Of a stretch of 64,000 bases of DNA, positions 27,691 to 37,118 are shown in pieces. Under the pieces are notes generated by a model. That model had not been told where the DNA came from. It saw only the letters and a list, made by a program, of their open reading frames with translations, and did no database searches. The stretch comes from Pectobacterium colocasium. GTDB taxonomy: Bacteria > Pseudomonadota > Gammaproteobacteria > Enterobacterales > Enterobacteriaceae. The translations under genes and the position numbers were made by a program. Each line of letters begins with the position of its first letter. The first letter of the stretch is position 1. The stretch lies in the NCBI RefSeq assembly GCF_020181655.1, contig NZ_CP084032.1, positions 992,001 to 1,056,000 on the forward strand. The letters run 5' to 3'.

Positions 27691-29559
27691 TTACTTCGTG
27701 CTGTAGACCGGAACGGCCGTCACTTCTGGCACGGCTTCGGTCAGGTAAGCACCGGCTGCGCTGCTTTTGACTTCATTTTCATCAATAAAGCCATAGAACA
27801 CGCCTTGCGACGCAGAAGTACCGCGAATTTCCGCATCTCCACGCATCTGCGCATTGCCTGACAGTACAATGCCGCGTTCAAACGCACCCGGCCCCATGAA
27901 GACCGTATGCAGCCGCGCGTTATCGCGTACGACGGTATTGCCTTGCAGCACCGTCAGGCCGCTAACGACAGCACGCCCTTCTACTGTTCCGTTCAGAATC
28001 GTTGCACGATCTTCAATTCTGGCGTTATCCCTTACCGTACCGCCGATGACGCGAGCATAAGGCCCGACGTATGCGGTAGGGGCAACATTGGCTGCGTTGG
28101 AGACCCAGCCGCCGCCGTTTGGATGGCGAGAGCCGTTAGCGGTTGGATTTGGCGCACCAGGCTGGCTGCCTTCCGGCCAGACACCAGTGAAATCAGCCAT
28201 CCACGGGTAGCGGTAAAGGGAGTAGTAAGCCTGATCCCATTTGATCTTCTGCATTTGCGATGGTGTGCCCATGACCACCATGTAAATGCCGCGATCGTCC
28301 TGACGGATCGTGAAGTTTTTCACCGTGGCAGAGGCGCCGCGTTGTAGCTCGCTGTAGCGAGAAACGCCATCCGCTCCGATAGCGACAATCCCCCAGCGCC
28401 AGTCGGAATTAGGCTGTGGCATCGTTGCCGGATCGTTCTTCAACCCAGGGAAGCGGGTAATGGCAGATTTGCTCTGCACCATGCCACGGAATTTGACGGT
28501 GATTTGCGTCGCGCCACTTTCTGGGATCAGCCGGACGATGTTGTAGCCCAACTGCTGTGGAGCTTGATCGAACGGGACAGAGAAACGGCGGAGGTTGGCG
28601 CTGGCACCGACAACCGGCTCAAGCGTCGTGGTTCTCAGCAGACGGTCAGCGTTATCCTGACTGGGTTGTAGCGCACCATAGCCACCGTAGGTTGTGCGAT
28701 AAAAACGACCACGGTCAAAACCGTCTGGATCGATGTAATCCCAGTTGACGTTGTGCATCGCCCAGTCGCCGAAGACATCGTTGAATTCAGACTGGCTCCA
28801 GCCCATGTTGGTACGCAGAACGGACAGCGGATCGGCGGTAGACTGGCCGCTTTCGCCTCCTTTCGGTGCTTTTGACCACATATCGTTGATAGCGCTATAG
28901 CCAAAGCGATTCTTCAGGTACTCCATAAACGACCAGTTGCAGTAACGGTTACGCGTCGAACCCAGATAAATATGCGGGTAGTTGACCTGCATTTCCGAAC
29001 AGTGTGCTGACGTACCGCGGAATTCATCCATCTGGTGCGTCATCCAGTTCGCGTGGGATTCCCAAATCCAGCCAACGTAGTCTTCTCCTCCTGCGGTTCG
29101 GAAGCTGCCGATTTGCGCCTGTAGTGCATGAGTAAATTCATGCGCCAGCCCCCAGTTATCCTTGAGTGACGCTGGACCGATCCATACCCCCATGCTGCCA
29201 CCGCCCGCAACTCCCCCGCTGAGCCCAAAGGTGGGATCGATGTGAATATTGGCTTTATATTTCACGGTCTGCTTGCAATAAGGCTCGGGGAACTGAATTT
29301 GTTTAATAAACTTATCCCAAATTTGTTCCAGTTTCTGCCCTGCGGCAACCGCATCATTACGGTTAACGTCGTTATTATTCCAGCGGAAGGCAAAATGCTC
29401 GGTCTGGTATTTCACGGAAGGCATATCGGTGATGGAATTATCCACCTGCCAGTTACCTGTGACACAAGCCTCAGCAGCGTTTGCCGTATTGACCATTAAG
29501 GCACCGCTTAAAACGAGTAGGCAGTTTAACGGCGTGAGAAGTGTTTTTATTTTTGACAT
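27691..29559 (-). CDS. svx: Secreted virulence protein Svx (AvrXca-like metallopeptidase)
   Basis: The 622-residue protein has a Sec signal ending ANAAEA. The zinc-peptidase motif HEFTH is at residues 140-144, preceded by GVWIGPASLKDNWGLA and followed by WESHANWMTHQMDEF, which may supply the third ligand. The C-terminal third holds left-handed beta-helix-like repeats (DNARIEDRATILNGTVEGRAVVSG). In Pectobacterium atrosepticum Svx is a type II-secreted virulence factor related to Xanthomonas AvrXca. The gene stands alone. A KdgR or quorum-sensing box was not identified in its upstream region. Confidence 0.87.
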   Translation of the reverse strand: MSKIKTLLTPLNCLLVLSGALMVNTANAAEACVTGNWQVDNSITDMPSVKYQTEHFAFRWNNNDVNRNDAVAAGQKLEQIWDKFIKQIQFPEPYCKQTVKYKANIHIDPTFGLSGGVAGGGSMGVWIGPASLKDNWGLAHEFTHALQAQIGSFRTAGGEDYVGWIWESHANWMTHQMDEFRGTSAHCSEMQVNYPHIYLGSTRNRYCNWSFMEYLKNRFGYSAINDMWSKAPKGGESGQSTADPLSVLRTNMGWSQSEFNDVFGDWAMHNVNWDYIDPDGFDRGRFYRTTYGGYGALQPSQDNADRLLRTTTLEPVVGASANLRRFSVPFDQAPQQLGYNIVRLIPESGATQITVKFRGMVQSKSAITRFPGLKNDPATMPQPNSDWRWGIVAIGADGVSRYSELQRGASATVKNFTIRQDDRGIYMVVMGTPSQMQKIKWDQAYYSLYRYPWMADFTGVWPEGSQPGAPNPTANGSRHPNGGGWVSNAANVAPTAYVGPYARVIGGTVRDNARIEDRATILNGTVEGRAVVSGLTVLQGNTVVRDNARLHTVFMGPGAFERGIVLSGNAQMRGDAEIRGTSASQGVFYGFIDENEVKSSAAGAYLTEAVPEVTAVPVYSTK

Positions 29560-29739
29560 AAATCCTTTTCCTAGCAGGAATATTGCTAATCAGCCTTATT
29601 ATTTCAAGTGGAAATTCTCTGTTGATAAATAAGACCCATCCCAAGGCCATCATGGCCTGTTTCTCTTAAGTAAAAATATATCAACCTCTGTAGGAAGAGG
29701 TCGGTTGGATTATAGATTAATTTTTTCCTGTTACCTATT

Positions 29740-31056
29740 TCATTTTAAATTTTGGTTATGTTTGAGTTTCCTAAAATACACATAATTGTTGGTGTAATGC
29801 TTTATTATCCAATAAAGGATACTGGCTGCCAGTAACGAATTAAACGCCGGCACGCCCCATTCAAAGGCTAATCCAACGATGGCGCCGACAATGCTGGCAA
29901 TAATAGCGGCCCAGCCAATTAGCGGTGTTTGTGCGCTATCCGGTAATTGGCCTTCGGCACGGCTGGCGTCGAGCAGCGCTCTGTGAGTGCGTAAAATATA
30001 ATAATCAATCAGCATCACACCGATAATTGGGGGGAATAGCACGCCTAATAGCGTCAGGAAATCAATGAAACGATCCAGAATACCGGCGACGGAAAGCGCT
30101 GTGCCGATGACACCAATCACCAGGGTGATCGAGACATAGCGTAATTTTCTCCCCGTAACGCCCTCTATGGCATTGGCGATTCCCAAAGAGGAGGAATAAA
30201 GGTTGATATCGTTTACTCTCAGTGTCGAAAATATAACGGCAACCAGCCCGATGCCGCCAGCTGCCTGAGACATGATCGTCACAACATCTGCGGTATTGAG
30301 TGCGCGGGCAATAATGATGGCGAGGCCATTTACAATAAATTCCCCGACGATAATCGACAGCATCGTCATCCAGAAAACATGTTTTCCTGTTTGAGAATAG
30401 CGCGTCATATCTGGAGTAATTAAGCTGGCGACGATGCAACCGCCGACAACCATTGTTGCGCCGGCGCTAATAGAAATTGCCGCGCCATTAGGGGCGGACG
30501 CGATCAGTTCGGCAATATTGTGGCCGGAGAGCGTCATGATCGAGATATAGCCGACGACGATGACAAACATTGGTACGGCAATTTTGGCGGTGAAGCGTAA
30601 TGCTCTAAAACCGAAGGCAACGAGTAGCGTCAGTGCAATACCGGACAGGGCGGCAGACCAGCCAAAACCGAGCTTATCCGCCATCGCGAAGTTGAGCGCT
30701 TTGGCGAATACGGCATTCTGAACGCCGAACCAGCCGATGAGACTCACGGCGATGACCAGCCCAATCAGGACGGAACCAATACGGCCAAAGCCGCACCAGC
30801 GTGCGAGCAGGCTGCCCGACATCCCTTCTTTCATCCCGGCGTAGCCCAGCCCCACGGTTACTACGCCAAAAATGACGCTGCCAATAAAGATGGCGAGAAA
30901 TGCCTGACTCAGCGTCATGGAATGGCCAAGCACCGCACCTAACATAAACTGATCTAATGCGGTTAACATGCCGATATGGACTAATGCCACATTTAAAAAA
31001 GGCAGCCGGACACTCAGCGGAACGCGACTGACGGGGTAATCATCTATTTTTTCCAT
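29740..31056 (-). CDS. Cytosine permease-type NCS1 transporter (CodB-like)
   Basis: The 438-residue protein has about 12 membrane segments. It carries NCS1 motifs: VALVHIGMLTALDQFMLGAVLG, GYAGMKEGMSGSLLARWCGFGRIGS, LIGWFGVQNAVFAKAL and the C-terminal LLGVLFPPIIGVMLIDYYILR. The family brings in nucleobases or related compounds with Na+ or H+. MEKIDDYPVSRVPL at 31056 was taken as the start by family pattern. It lies 14 bases after a LuxR-type regulator and is probably in one operon with it. No deaminase (codA) is beside it, so the substrate is open. Confidence 0.83.
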   Translation of the reverse strand: MEKIDDYPVSRVPLSVRLPFLNVALVHIGMLTALDQFMLGAVLGHSMTLSQAFLAIFIGSVIFGVVTVGLGYAGMKEGMSGSLLARWCGFGRIGSVLIGLVIAVSLIGWFGVQNAVFAKALNFAMADKLGFGWSAALSGIALTLLVAFGFRALRFTAKIAVPMFVIVVGYISIMTLSGHNIAELIASAPNGAAISISAGATMVVGGCIVASLITPDMTRYSQTGKHVFWMTMLSIIVGEFIVNGLAIIIARALNTADVVTIMSQAAGGIGLVAVIFSTLRVNDINLYSSSLGIANAIEGVTGRKLRYVSITLVIGVIGTALSVAGILDRFIDFLTLLGVLFPPIIGVMLIDYYILRTHRALLDASRAEGQLPDSAQTPLIGWAAIIASIVGAIVGLAFEWGVPAFNSLLAASILYWIIKHYTNNYVYFRKLKHNQNLK

Positions 31057-31070
31057 AGGGATATGTTCTC

Positions 31071-31760
31071 TTATATAAATTGAATGCCTTTCTCGATGAG
31101 CGAATGCGGAATATAACCATCGATGCCAAGATGGCGACAAAATTCCTCAAATTGAGGTAAGGAATGTGTTTCTGCCTTTTGATACATATTATATATTCTG
31201 TTCTCTATTGTTTTCGGTGAAACGTTCATCTTTCTGGCAATTTCTTTATTCGATAAACGCTGTAATAGCAGAAAAATAATATCAAGTTCTGATTGAGTGA
31301 AAATGCTGGTTGTTAATTCGGTTTGTAACGTAGTTGGCTTCTTTTGGTCTATATAGATGAGTGGCGACCGCGTATCCAGCGGTCTGGCATTCCACATCGT
31401 ACCAATACAACGCTTGTTTTCATCAAAGATGGGGATCTTTTCGCTGACGAAAGGCGTCAGCGCTTTCTTTCCATACCAATAATGTGTTTCGATGACAGTG
31501 ACTCTTTGCTCACTGTTTTCTGTGAGCCTGTCATGTTCTTTTAAATCGTCAGAAAGTTCTGCCCAACTGGCAGGAAATTCATCATCTAGTCGCCCTTCAA
31601 TATCAAAACGCATTGGCGTATTGGTATAGAGATAAGCGGCTTTATTCATATAAACATGGCGCGATGATAAGTCTTTAATACCCCATGGTTCATTTAAACA
31701 CTCCATCATAATAATCAGATTGCGAATATAATCAGTCATGTTTGTTTGTGATGATGGCAT
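31071..31760 (-). CDS. LuxR-type HTH regulator with PAS-like sensor region
   Basis: The 229-residue protein has an N-terminal PAS-like part (MMECLNEPWGIKDLSSRHVYMNKAAYLYTN, PIFDENKRCIGTMWNARPL). The C-terminal LuxR/GerE helix-turn-helix reads FTQSELDIIFLLLQRLSNKEIARKMNVSPKTIENRIYNMYQK. No acyl-homoserine-lactone-binding domain is seen. The gene lies between a GNAT gene and the permease, all on one strand with gaps of 29 and 14 bases, which suggests joint transcription and control of nucleobase uptake or a related signal. The effector is unknown. Confidence 0.82.
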   Translation of the reverse strand: MPSSQTNMTDYIRNLIIMMECLNEPWGIKDLSSRHVYMNKAAYLYTNTPMRFDIEGRLDDEFPASWAELSDDLKEHDRLTENSEQRVTVIETHYWYGKKALTPFVSEKIPIFDENKRCIGTMWNARPLDTRSPLIYIDQKKPTTLQTELTTSIFTQSELDIIFLLLQRLSNKEIARKMNVSPKTIENRIYNMYQKAETHSLPQFEEFCRHLGIDGYIPHSLIEKGIQFI

Positions 31761-31789
31761 CCTGCCCTCCTTAATAGGCCGGAATTAAT

Positions 31790-32203
31790 TCAACGGATCA
31801 ATTTAGCTAAATAATGTCGAGTATGTCTGTGCGCATATCCCGGTAGGTTTCCATATTCTTTGTATCCCAATTTTTCATAGAACCCTTTGGCCTGGAATTC
31901 GAACGTATCTACGTAAGCTAGATGGCAACCACGCTTTAACGCTTCTTTTTCAGCAAACTGCATGAGTTGACGACCCAGTCCGCTTTTACGATATTTCTCA
32001 CTTACCCAAAGATATTGAACTTCTAATGCCCCCCACCAGGTTCTGGAGATTAACCCAGCGATAATATTATTTTCATCGTCTTTGAAATTTAAAAAGAGAG
32101 GGAAAATATCAACAGTGTCATACTGTTCGTTGTGTTTCCAAAGGCTTGCTATTACAAATTCTTCTTCATCTGAATCTGGTGTGTGAGTAATATGTAGATT
32201 CAT
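31790..32203 (-). CDS. GNAT-family N-acetyltransferase
   Basis: The 137-residue protein has a GNAT fold. Beta-strands with LISRTWWGALEVQYLWVSEKYRKSGLGRQLMQFAEKEALKRG contain the acetyl-CoA pyrophosphate-binding R-x-x-G-x-G/A pattern (RKSGLG), and FEAKGFYEKLGY-type C-terminal sequence (FQAKGFYEKLGYKEYG) follows. The substrate cannot be inferred. It is the first gene of the apparent GNAT-LuxR-permease unit. Confidence 0.82.
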   Translation of the reverse strand: MNLHITHTPDSDEEEFVIASLWKHNEQYDTVDIFPLFLNFKDDENNIIAGLISRTWWGALEVQYLWVSEKYRKSGLGRQLMQFAEKEALKRGCHLAYVDTFEFQAKGFYEKLGYKEYGNLPGYAHRHTRHYLAKLIR

Positions 32204-32610
32204 TACAATAAGACCTCATTATTAGCACGCTAAATTATACTTCTAATGTGAATGTTTCTTTATCATATCAAAAATATTTATGCAAGAGTGGATTTCCCTC
32301 GTTCTTAGGTTGCTGTATCGCTCTATGATAAGAAACACAATCTGCTATTTGTTGATTGTATTCAGGTAAAAATCAGAAAGTCAGTACGGATTTGCCTCAC
32401 CAGGGAAAATATCCGATAATTTATAATGAAACCCATGTGTTGTCGAAAAATATGTTTTTTTATGAGTAGGTTACTTCTCTATTTTTCTCCTTGAGCAACT
32501 TATCATTCAGCCCGGTTTATGTCAGCGAAATGCCATCGTGGTTTCGCTGGCATTCCTCTCTTGTTTATCTCCTCTGCCAACGTATGTTGCAAAAGCCCCT
32601 CTTGCTGGCC

Positions 32611-32724
32611 TAATGCTGTTCACTTAAGCATGGATTTAGGGGGAAACACGGTGATGAGGTTCCCGTAGGGATACCTCGCACCGTGGTAGCCCCCGGTATC
32701 TCGATTCTTAAACGATCGGCATTA
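32611..32724. mobile_element. 114-bp IS4-type miniature element (MITE) with target duplication
   Basis: The ends are inverted repeats: TAATGCTGTTCACTTAAGCAT on the left and, read from the right, TAATGCCGATCGTTTAAGAAT (16 of 21 match). They resemble IS4 ends, which start TAATGCCGATCA. The 12 bases CTCTTGCTGGCC occur immediately outside both ends (32599-32610 and 32725-32736), the duplication size typical of IS4. No transposase is present. An inner CACGGTG...CACCGTG pair adds a hairpin. The remaining intergenic sequence from 32204 to 32869 shows no gene. Confidence 0.8.
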
Positions 32725-32869
32725 CTCTTGCTGGCCAGTCGTCATGCGGAATGGATCGATATTTACCATTCATAGCATGGAGTCAACACTGTTTGTTTCA
32801 TGAATACATAAAATGATGTATATTTTGATGTATATAATAATGGTGGCTAGAACATGTGACAGGTGATTT

Positions 32870-33163
32870 ATGGAGCGTATTCTTGCTGAAAAATCTATTA
32901 ACATCACTGAGTTAAGAAAAAAACCAGCCAAGTATTTTATTGATGAACCCGTTGCTGTGCTTTCTAACAATCGGCCTGCCGGTTATATGGTCAGTGCCAA
33001 GGTCTTTGAAGCTCTGATTGACCTATTGGAAGATAAGCAGGGCAGAGTGCATACCGCAACGCGTTTCAGGCCAACCGCTGAACGTTTAAGTGATATTGCG
33101 GATAGTGGGGCGGCGCTCCTGAAAAACGCTTCTGATAAGGATCTGAACGAGTTCACGGAATGA
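32870..33163 (+). CDS. yafN: YafN-family antitoxin
   Basis: The 97-residue protein matches the Phd/YefM-type antitoxin YafN: RILAEKSINITELRKKPAKYFIDEPVAVLSNNRPAGYMVSAKVFEALIDLLE. The N-terminal part binds DNA and the C-terminal part (TARFRP-like region, here TRFRPTAERLSDIADSG) would neutralise YafO. The stop overlaps the toxin start (ATGA), the usual coupling. It should autorepress the operon with its toxin. Since the toxin frame is broken, only the antitoxin may now be made. Confidence 0.88.
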   Translation: MERILAEKSINITELRKKPAKYFIDEPVAVLSNNRPAGYMVSAKVFEALIDLLEDKQGRVHTATRFRPTAERLSDIADSGAALLKNASDKDLNEFTE

Positions 33164-33565
33164 GCATCAGGATTTTCAAGTCTATGTTGCTTTGTCAACA
33201 ATTGAGCCAGCAAGAGCTGGACGATTTAGTCGCGGACTTCCTGTCTTATAAACAGGATGGCATGTTGCCTGATACTTTTGGCCGTGATGCGCATCTATGA
33301 TGATGACCGCACCTATCTATTGGTAAGAAAAGAGCAAGTAGCCCACATCCATCTTGCTGATGCGCATACGCCTTTCCCCAAGTTCTTACGTCAGTTCAAA
33401 AGAACCAGCGATAAAGCCCATTTAGTCTACTGCCAAAGTGCGATGGAGCCTGATATCTATCTGCTGATAATCATTTTAAAGCCTGAAGCGCATAAGATGG
33501 CACGAAACAATAACAATATGCACAAGGTTGGGGTGATGGCAGAAGCGTTCAGAATGAAATATTGA
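33160..33565 (+). pseudogene. yafO: YafO-family mRNA interferase, frameshifted
   Basis: Two frames together encode the whole E. coli-type YafO of about 132 residues. The first (SIRIFKSMLLCQQLSQQELDDLVADFLSYKQDGMLPDTFGRDA) stops at TGA 33298. The second resumes with YDDDRTYLLVRKEQVAHIHLADAHTPFPKFLRQF and ends MAEAFRMKY. Removing the A at 33293 restores FGRDALYDDD, exactly as in YafO. YafO cleaves mRNA on translating ribosomes. The lesion may be a true loss-of-function mutation, a sequencing error or, less likely, recoding. Confidence 0.85.
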
Positions 33566-33798
33566 ATGGCCTCTTAAAATACGTAGGTGCCTTCAACATA
33601 TCGAGTGTTCCATGCGTCCTCCTTTGTCATTTTTCACAAATAGTCGCGCTGCCGCTGGCCGTGCTTGGGCTGAGCGGACTGTTGTAAATGTCTCGAATGT
33701 TCTTTTTGTAACATACCTTGTTAACGGTATGGTGATTTGCTCTTTTCTATCTAATTGTATTTTAAGTGAATTAATCCTTTCTTTGAAATAACAATAAT

Positions 33799-33817
33799 AA
33801 TGCGTATAGTTATCATT
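33799..33817 (+). promoter_or_regulatory. Candidate Fur box ahead of fhuE
   Basis: AATGCGTATAGTTATCATT has a good right half (GTTATCA) and a weak left half of the 7-1-7 Fur pattern. Iron repression is expected for a siderophore receptor. The site lies 80 bases ahead of the start codon. The rest of 33566-33894 shows no gene. Confidence 0.5.
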
Positions 33818-33894
33818 TTCTTTTCTGTGCAAATGTTGACAAAAAACGCCTCAGCATCTCGCCAATACCACCATCAGTTAACCGAGGATATGCC

Positions 33895-36117
33895 ATGTCT
33901 TTTGGAGTTACTCGCGCCGAAAAAACGCGCGTTTGTGATTCTTCGCTGGTCGGAGCAAAACCATTCGGAGTCTCTCTTCTCGCCCTGTTGATTTCAGCTT
34001 CTTTCCTGCCTGCTCAGGCTATTGCCGAAGAAACCCCAGCCTCAGGTGATACGCTTGTCGTCAGCGCTAACGCCAATGCTAACGCAGAGGCCAGCGACCC
34101 GCAGGATTACAGCGTGAAAGTGACTAATGCCGGAACGAAGATGACGCTGACGCCGCGTGATATCCCGCAGTCGGTGAGCGTTATCAGCCAGCAGCGTATC
34201 GAGGATCAAGGGTTGCAGACGATTGGCGAGGTCATGGCAAACACGACCGGTGTGTCCTCTAAAATTATCGACTCCGAACGTGCGACGTATTTCGCTCGCG
34301 GTTTCCGTATCAATAACTACCTGTTTGATGGTATTCCAACGGTGGTTGACGATATCTGGAACTTTGGTGATTCAGCTTCGGACACGGCGATCTACGATCG
34401 TATCGAAGTGGTGCGTGGGGCGACCGGGTTAATGACCGGAACGGGTAACCCTTCTGCTGCGGTAAACATGGTGCGCAAGCATGCGAACAGCCGTGAATTC
34501 AAAGGCTCGGTATCCGGCAGCTACGGCTCGTGGGATAAACAGCGGATGGTGGCCGATTTGTCTGCGCCGCTGACAGAATCCGGCAACGTGCGTGGCCGTG
34601 TAATTACGGGCTATCAGGATAATGATACCTGGCTCGATCGTTACCATAGCCGCAAGAAATTCGTCTACGGCGTGATTGATGCCGATGTGACAGATTCCAC
34701 CACGTTATCCTTTGGTTATGATTATCAGGACAATCACAATACTAGCTCAACGTGGGGAGGCTTGCCGACGTGGTACAGTGATGGCAGCCGTGTTCGTTTT
34801 GATCGCAGCCTTAACTCCGCGCCAAACTGGAGTTATACCGACTCAACGTCGAAAAAAGTGTTTGCCGGTTTGACCCAGCGTTTTGATAACGGCTGGCAGG
34901 TGCGTATGAACGGTACGCATGACGAGACGAACTTTGATTCGAAACAGATGTATGCCAACGGTTTCCCAGACAAAAACACAGGGCTGCTTGTTGACCCTTA
35001 CTATCCTGCTTATAACGCTGGTGCTTATGGTGGATGGAATAGAGGGAAGCGTAAAATCGATTCTGTCGATACCTACGTGACTGGTCCCTTTGAGCTGCTC
35101 GGTCGTCAGCATGAGCTGGTTTTGGGGGCGAGTTATAGTAAACAGAGCAATAGCTATGATAACTCTTATCCTACAAGCGCAATCACTCCAGAGGATATCG
35201 GTAATTATTTCAACTGGAATGGCAATCTTGCCGATCCTACATGGAGTTCCTGGCAGCCTTACGAAAATGCTACGACACGCCAGAAATCAGCTTATACTTC
35301 GGCACGCTTCTCGCTGGCTGATCCATTGCATTTGATCGTCGGTGCACGTTACACCGACTGGAGTGTGGCAGGATCCTCGGATAGCGATAGCAGAAACCGC
35401 ATTACGCCGTATGCGGGGCTGGTGTATGACATCAACGATACCTGGTCGACGTATGCCAGCTATACCGATATCTTTCAGCCGAATAACAAACGCGACATCA
35501 ACAAAACCTATCTACAGCCGACGACAGGCAGAAACTACGAAACGGGTCTGAAAGGGGATTGGTATAACAGTCGTCTGACCGCATCAGTTTCGGTTTTCCG
35601 TATCGAACAGGATCACGTAGCGCAGACGAATAGTGCTCGCTTTGCTGGGTCGAACGAGACAATTTATTACGCTGTTGACGGTGTCGTTAGTAAAGGTATC
35701 GAGTTTGAAGTGAACGGTGCGGTAACAGACAACCTGCAAATGACGTTTGGCGGTTCGCGCTATGTTGTTGACGATCAGGACGGTAAGTCGGTCAATCCAG
35801 AACAGCCGCGCACATCGTTCAAACTGTTTACCCGCTACCAATTGCCAACGCTGCCGGAGTTAACCGTGGGCGGCGGTGTGAACTGGCAAAATGGCATCTG
35901 GCAGGAAGGTTCTGGCCCGCAAAACACCACGCTGCGTGCCGAGCAGGGCAGCTACGCGCTGGTTAATCTGTTTGGTCGCTATCAGGTGACCAAGCAACTG
36001 GCGGTGCAGGCGAATATCAACAACCTGTTTGATAAAGAGTACTACGACTACCTTGCACCTTATGCCGTGTATGGTACGCCGCGTAGCGTCTCGATGACCG
36101 TTAACTATGCGTTCTAG
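33895..36117 (+). CDS. fhuE: TonB-dependent ferric coprogen/rhodotorulate receptor FhuE
   Basis: The 740-residue outer-membrane receptor has a signal peptide ending AQAIAEE, a TonB-box-like DTLVVSA, a plug domain (RDIPQSVSVISQQRIEDQGLQTIGEVM, VVRGATGLMTGTGNPSAAVNMVRKHA) and a 22-strand barrel ending in VSMTVNYAF with terminal Phe. Similarity to E. coli FhuE is continuous: WGGLPTWYSDG, GKRKVD-type GKRKIDSVD, and PELTVGGGVNWQN. It takes up fungal hydroxamate siderophores, useful in soil. It is monocistronic with a strong terminator. Confidence 0.93.
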   Translation: MSFGVTRAEKTRVCDSSLVGAKPFGVSLLALLISASFLPAQAIAEETPASGDTLVVSANANANAEASDPQDYSVKVTNAGTKMTLTPRDIPQSVSVISQQRIEDQGLQTIGEVMANTTGVSSKIIDSERATYFARGFRINNYLFDGIPTVVDDIWNFGDSASDTAIYDRIEVVRGATGLMTGTGNPSAAVNMVRKHANSREFKGSVSGSYGSWDKQRMVADLSAPLTESGNVRGRVITGYQDNDTWLDRYHSRKKFVYGVIDADVTDSTTLSFGYDYQDNHNTSSTWGGLPTWYSDGSRVRFDRSLNSAPNWSYTDSTSKKVFAGLTQRFDNGWQVRMNGTHDETNFDSKQMYANGFPDKNTGLLVDPYYPAYNAGAYGGWNRGKRKIDSVDTYVTGPFELLGRQHELVLGASYSKQSNSYDNSYPTSAITPEDIGNYFNWNGNLADPTWSSWQPYENATTRQKSAYTSARFSLADPLHLIVGARYTDWSVAGSSDSDSRNRITPYAGLVYDINDTWSTYASYTDIFQPNNKRDINKTYLQPTTGRNYETGLKGDWYNSRLTASVSVFRIEQDHVAQTNSARFAGSNETIYYAVDGVVSKGIEFEVNGAVTDNLQMTFGGSRYVVDDQDGKSVNPEQPRTSFKLFTRYQLPTLPELTVGGGVNWQNGIWQEGSGPQNTTLRAEQGSYALVNLFGRYQVTKQLAVQANINNLFDKEYYDYLAPYAVYGTPRSVSMTVNYAF

Positions 36118-36178
36118 CTTGCGTTGATGCGAGTGACTTTCCCTGCGATGCGATGAGCTGTCGTTGGGAACCTGCATG

Positions 36179-36210
36179 GCGCCCGTATCTCAGCGATATG
36201 GGCGCTTTTT
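36179..36210 (+). terminator. Terminator after fhuE
   Basis: GCGCCCGTATC and GATATGGGCGC form an 11-bp stem with a five-base loop and are followed by five Ts. Confidence 0.9.
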
Positions 36211-36264
36211 CTTTTACCGCTATGCTAGGATATTTTCACTCATTACCCGTCAGGAAGACTGAGA

Positions 36265-36468
36265 ATGATCTCAACGCAATACATCAGCCGAATCGCGCTG
36301 GCACATGAAAAGGTGGACTCATTCGAGGTTTATCCGTTTTCTATTCCGTCGATTCGCTCGCTGGGTAAGCTGGAGTTACACCCGAAAGCCACCTTTTTTA
36401 TCGGCGAGAATGGCTCAGGAAAATCCACGCTGTTAGAAGCCATTGCCGTTTCGATGGGCAGTGAGTGA
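36265..36468 (+). pseudogene. AAA-family ATPase, N-terminal remnant
   Basis: The 67 codons encode the N-terminus of an ABC-like/AAA ATPase: SLGKLELHPKATFFIGENGSGKSTLLEAIAVSMGSE with an intact Walker A, then a stop. Full members of this family run about 230-260 residues, with a signature motif, Walker B and switch histidine. None of these follows in any frame before the fimbrial genes. It starts from a good GGAAGACTGAGA site, so a truncated peptide may still be made. It probably marks the deletion edge left by fimbrial operon insertion. Confidence 0.75.
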
Positions 36469-36531
36469 ATAATGCGTGTGCCGCCAGTGTTGGGTAAATA
36501 ACATGACGGCGTTGGCTTTACCCTCAATTCA

Positions 36532-37101
36532 CTATAAATAGCTTAAGGTGAAGTTCGCCGTTGCCATGAAATCACCGGACTGAATCAGATCGTCGCGTAT
36601 TTTTTCGATGCGGGCCGAAAAGGGAATGGTGTTGTCCCCGCTTTGCAGCACAATGTTGTCCGTACTGCTGTTGATGCCGACCAGTTTGTCCGCATGATAA
36701 ATACCAACCGCGATGCCTTTGGCACCGGATGAGGAATCCAGCGCCAGTCGATTAGGCAAGAGTGGCTCCTCTTTTCCTGAAAAGCGGATGGTGACGTTTT
36801 GGTAGGTATCCAGATTGCAGTCTGTGAGGTTAATCGCGAAGTCGTGCCATTCGCCGTAGCGATTAGCCTTTAAATAGCGCGAAGAGACTTCGCTCATATC
36901 CACCACAATCGCTTTGCTATCCGCACTGACATTACAGGCGGCGTTGACGACGAGAACGTGAAACGTTACTTCATGGTCGTCCATTGATGATACCTGCTGA
37001 GCGATGGACTCTCCCGAAGGAAGCGTCAGGATGCCGAGTGTAAACGCGAGCAGCGCGCGGTATGGCCGGGTTTTTATTGCTGTATTGTTATTGTTTATCA
37101 T
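36532..37101 (-). CDS. Minor fimbrial subunit
   Basis: The 189-residue protein has a signal-like N-terminus (RPYRALLAFTLGILTLPSGESIAQQ) and a pilin fold: two cysteines (NAACNVSADSK and LTDCNLDTYQN) and the C-terminal beta-strand GDFMATANFTLSYL with the penultimate tyrosine used for donor-strand exchange. It is the last gene of the chaperone-usher operon, 17 bases after the adhesin gene. Its role may be adaptor or terminator of the fibre. Members of this family cannot be named further from sequence. Confidence 0.85.
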   Translation of the reverse strand: MINNNNTAIKTRPYRALLAFTLGILTLPSGESIAQQVSSMDDHEVTFHVLVVNAACNVSADSKAIVVDMSEVSSRYLKANRYGEWHDFAINLTDCNLDTYQNVTIRFSGKEEPLLPNRLALDSSSGAKGIAVGIYHADKLVGINSSTDNIVLQSGDNTIPFSARIEKIRDDLIQSGDFMATANFTLSYL

Positions 37102-37118
37102 CGTTGCGATCCCATGGG

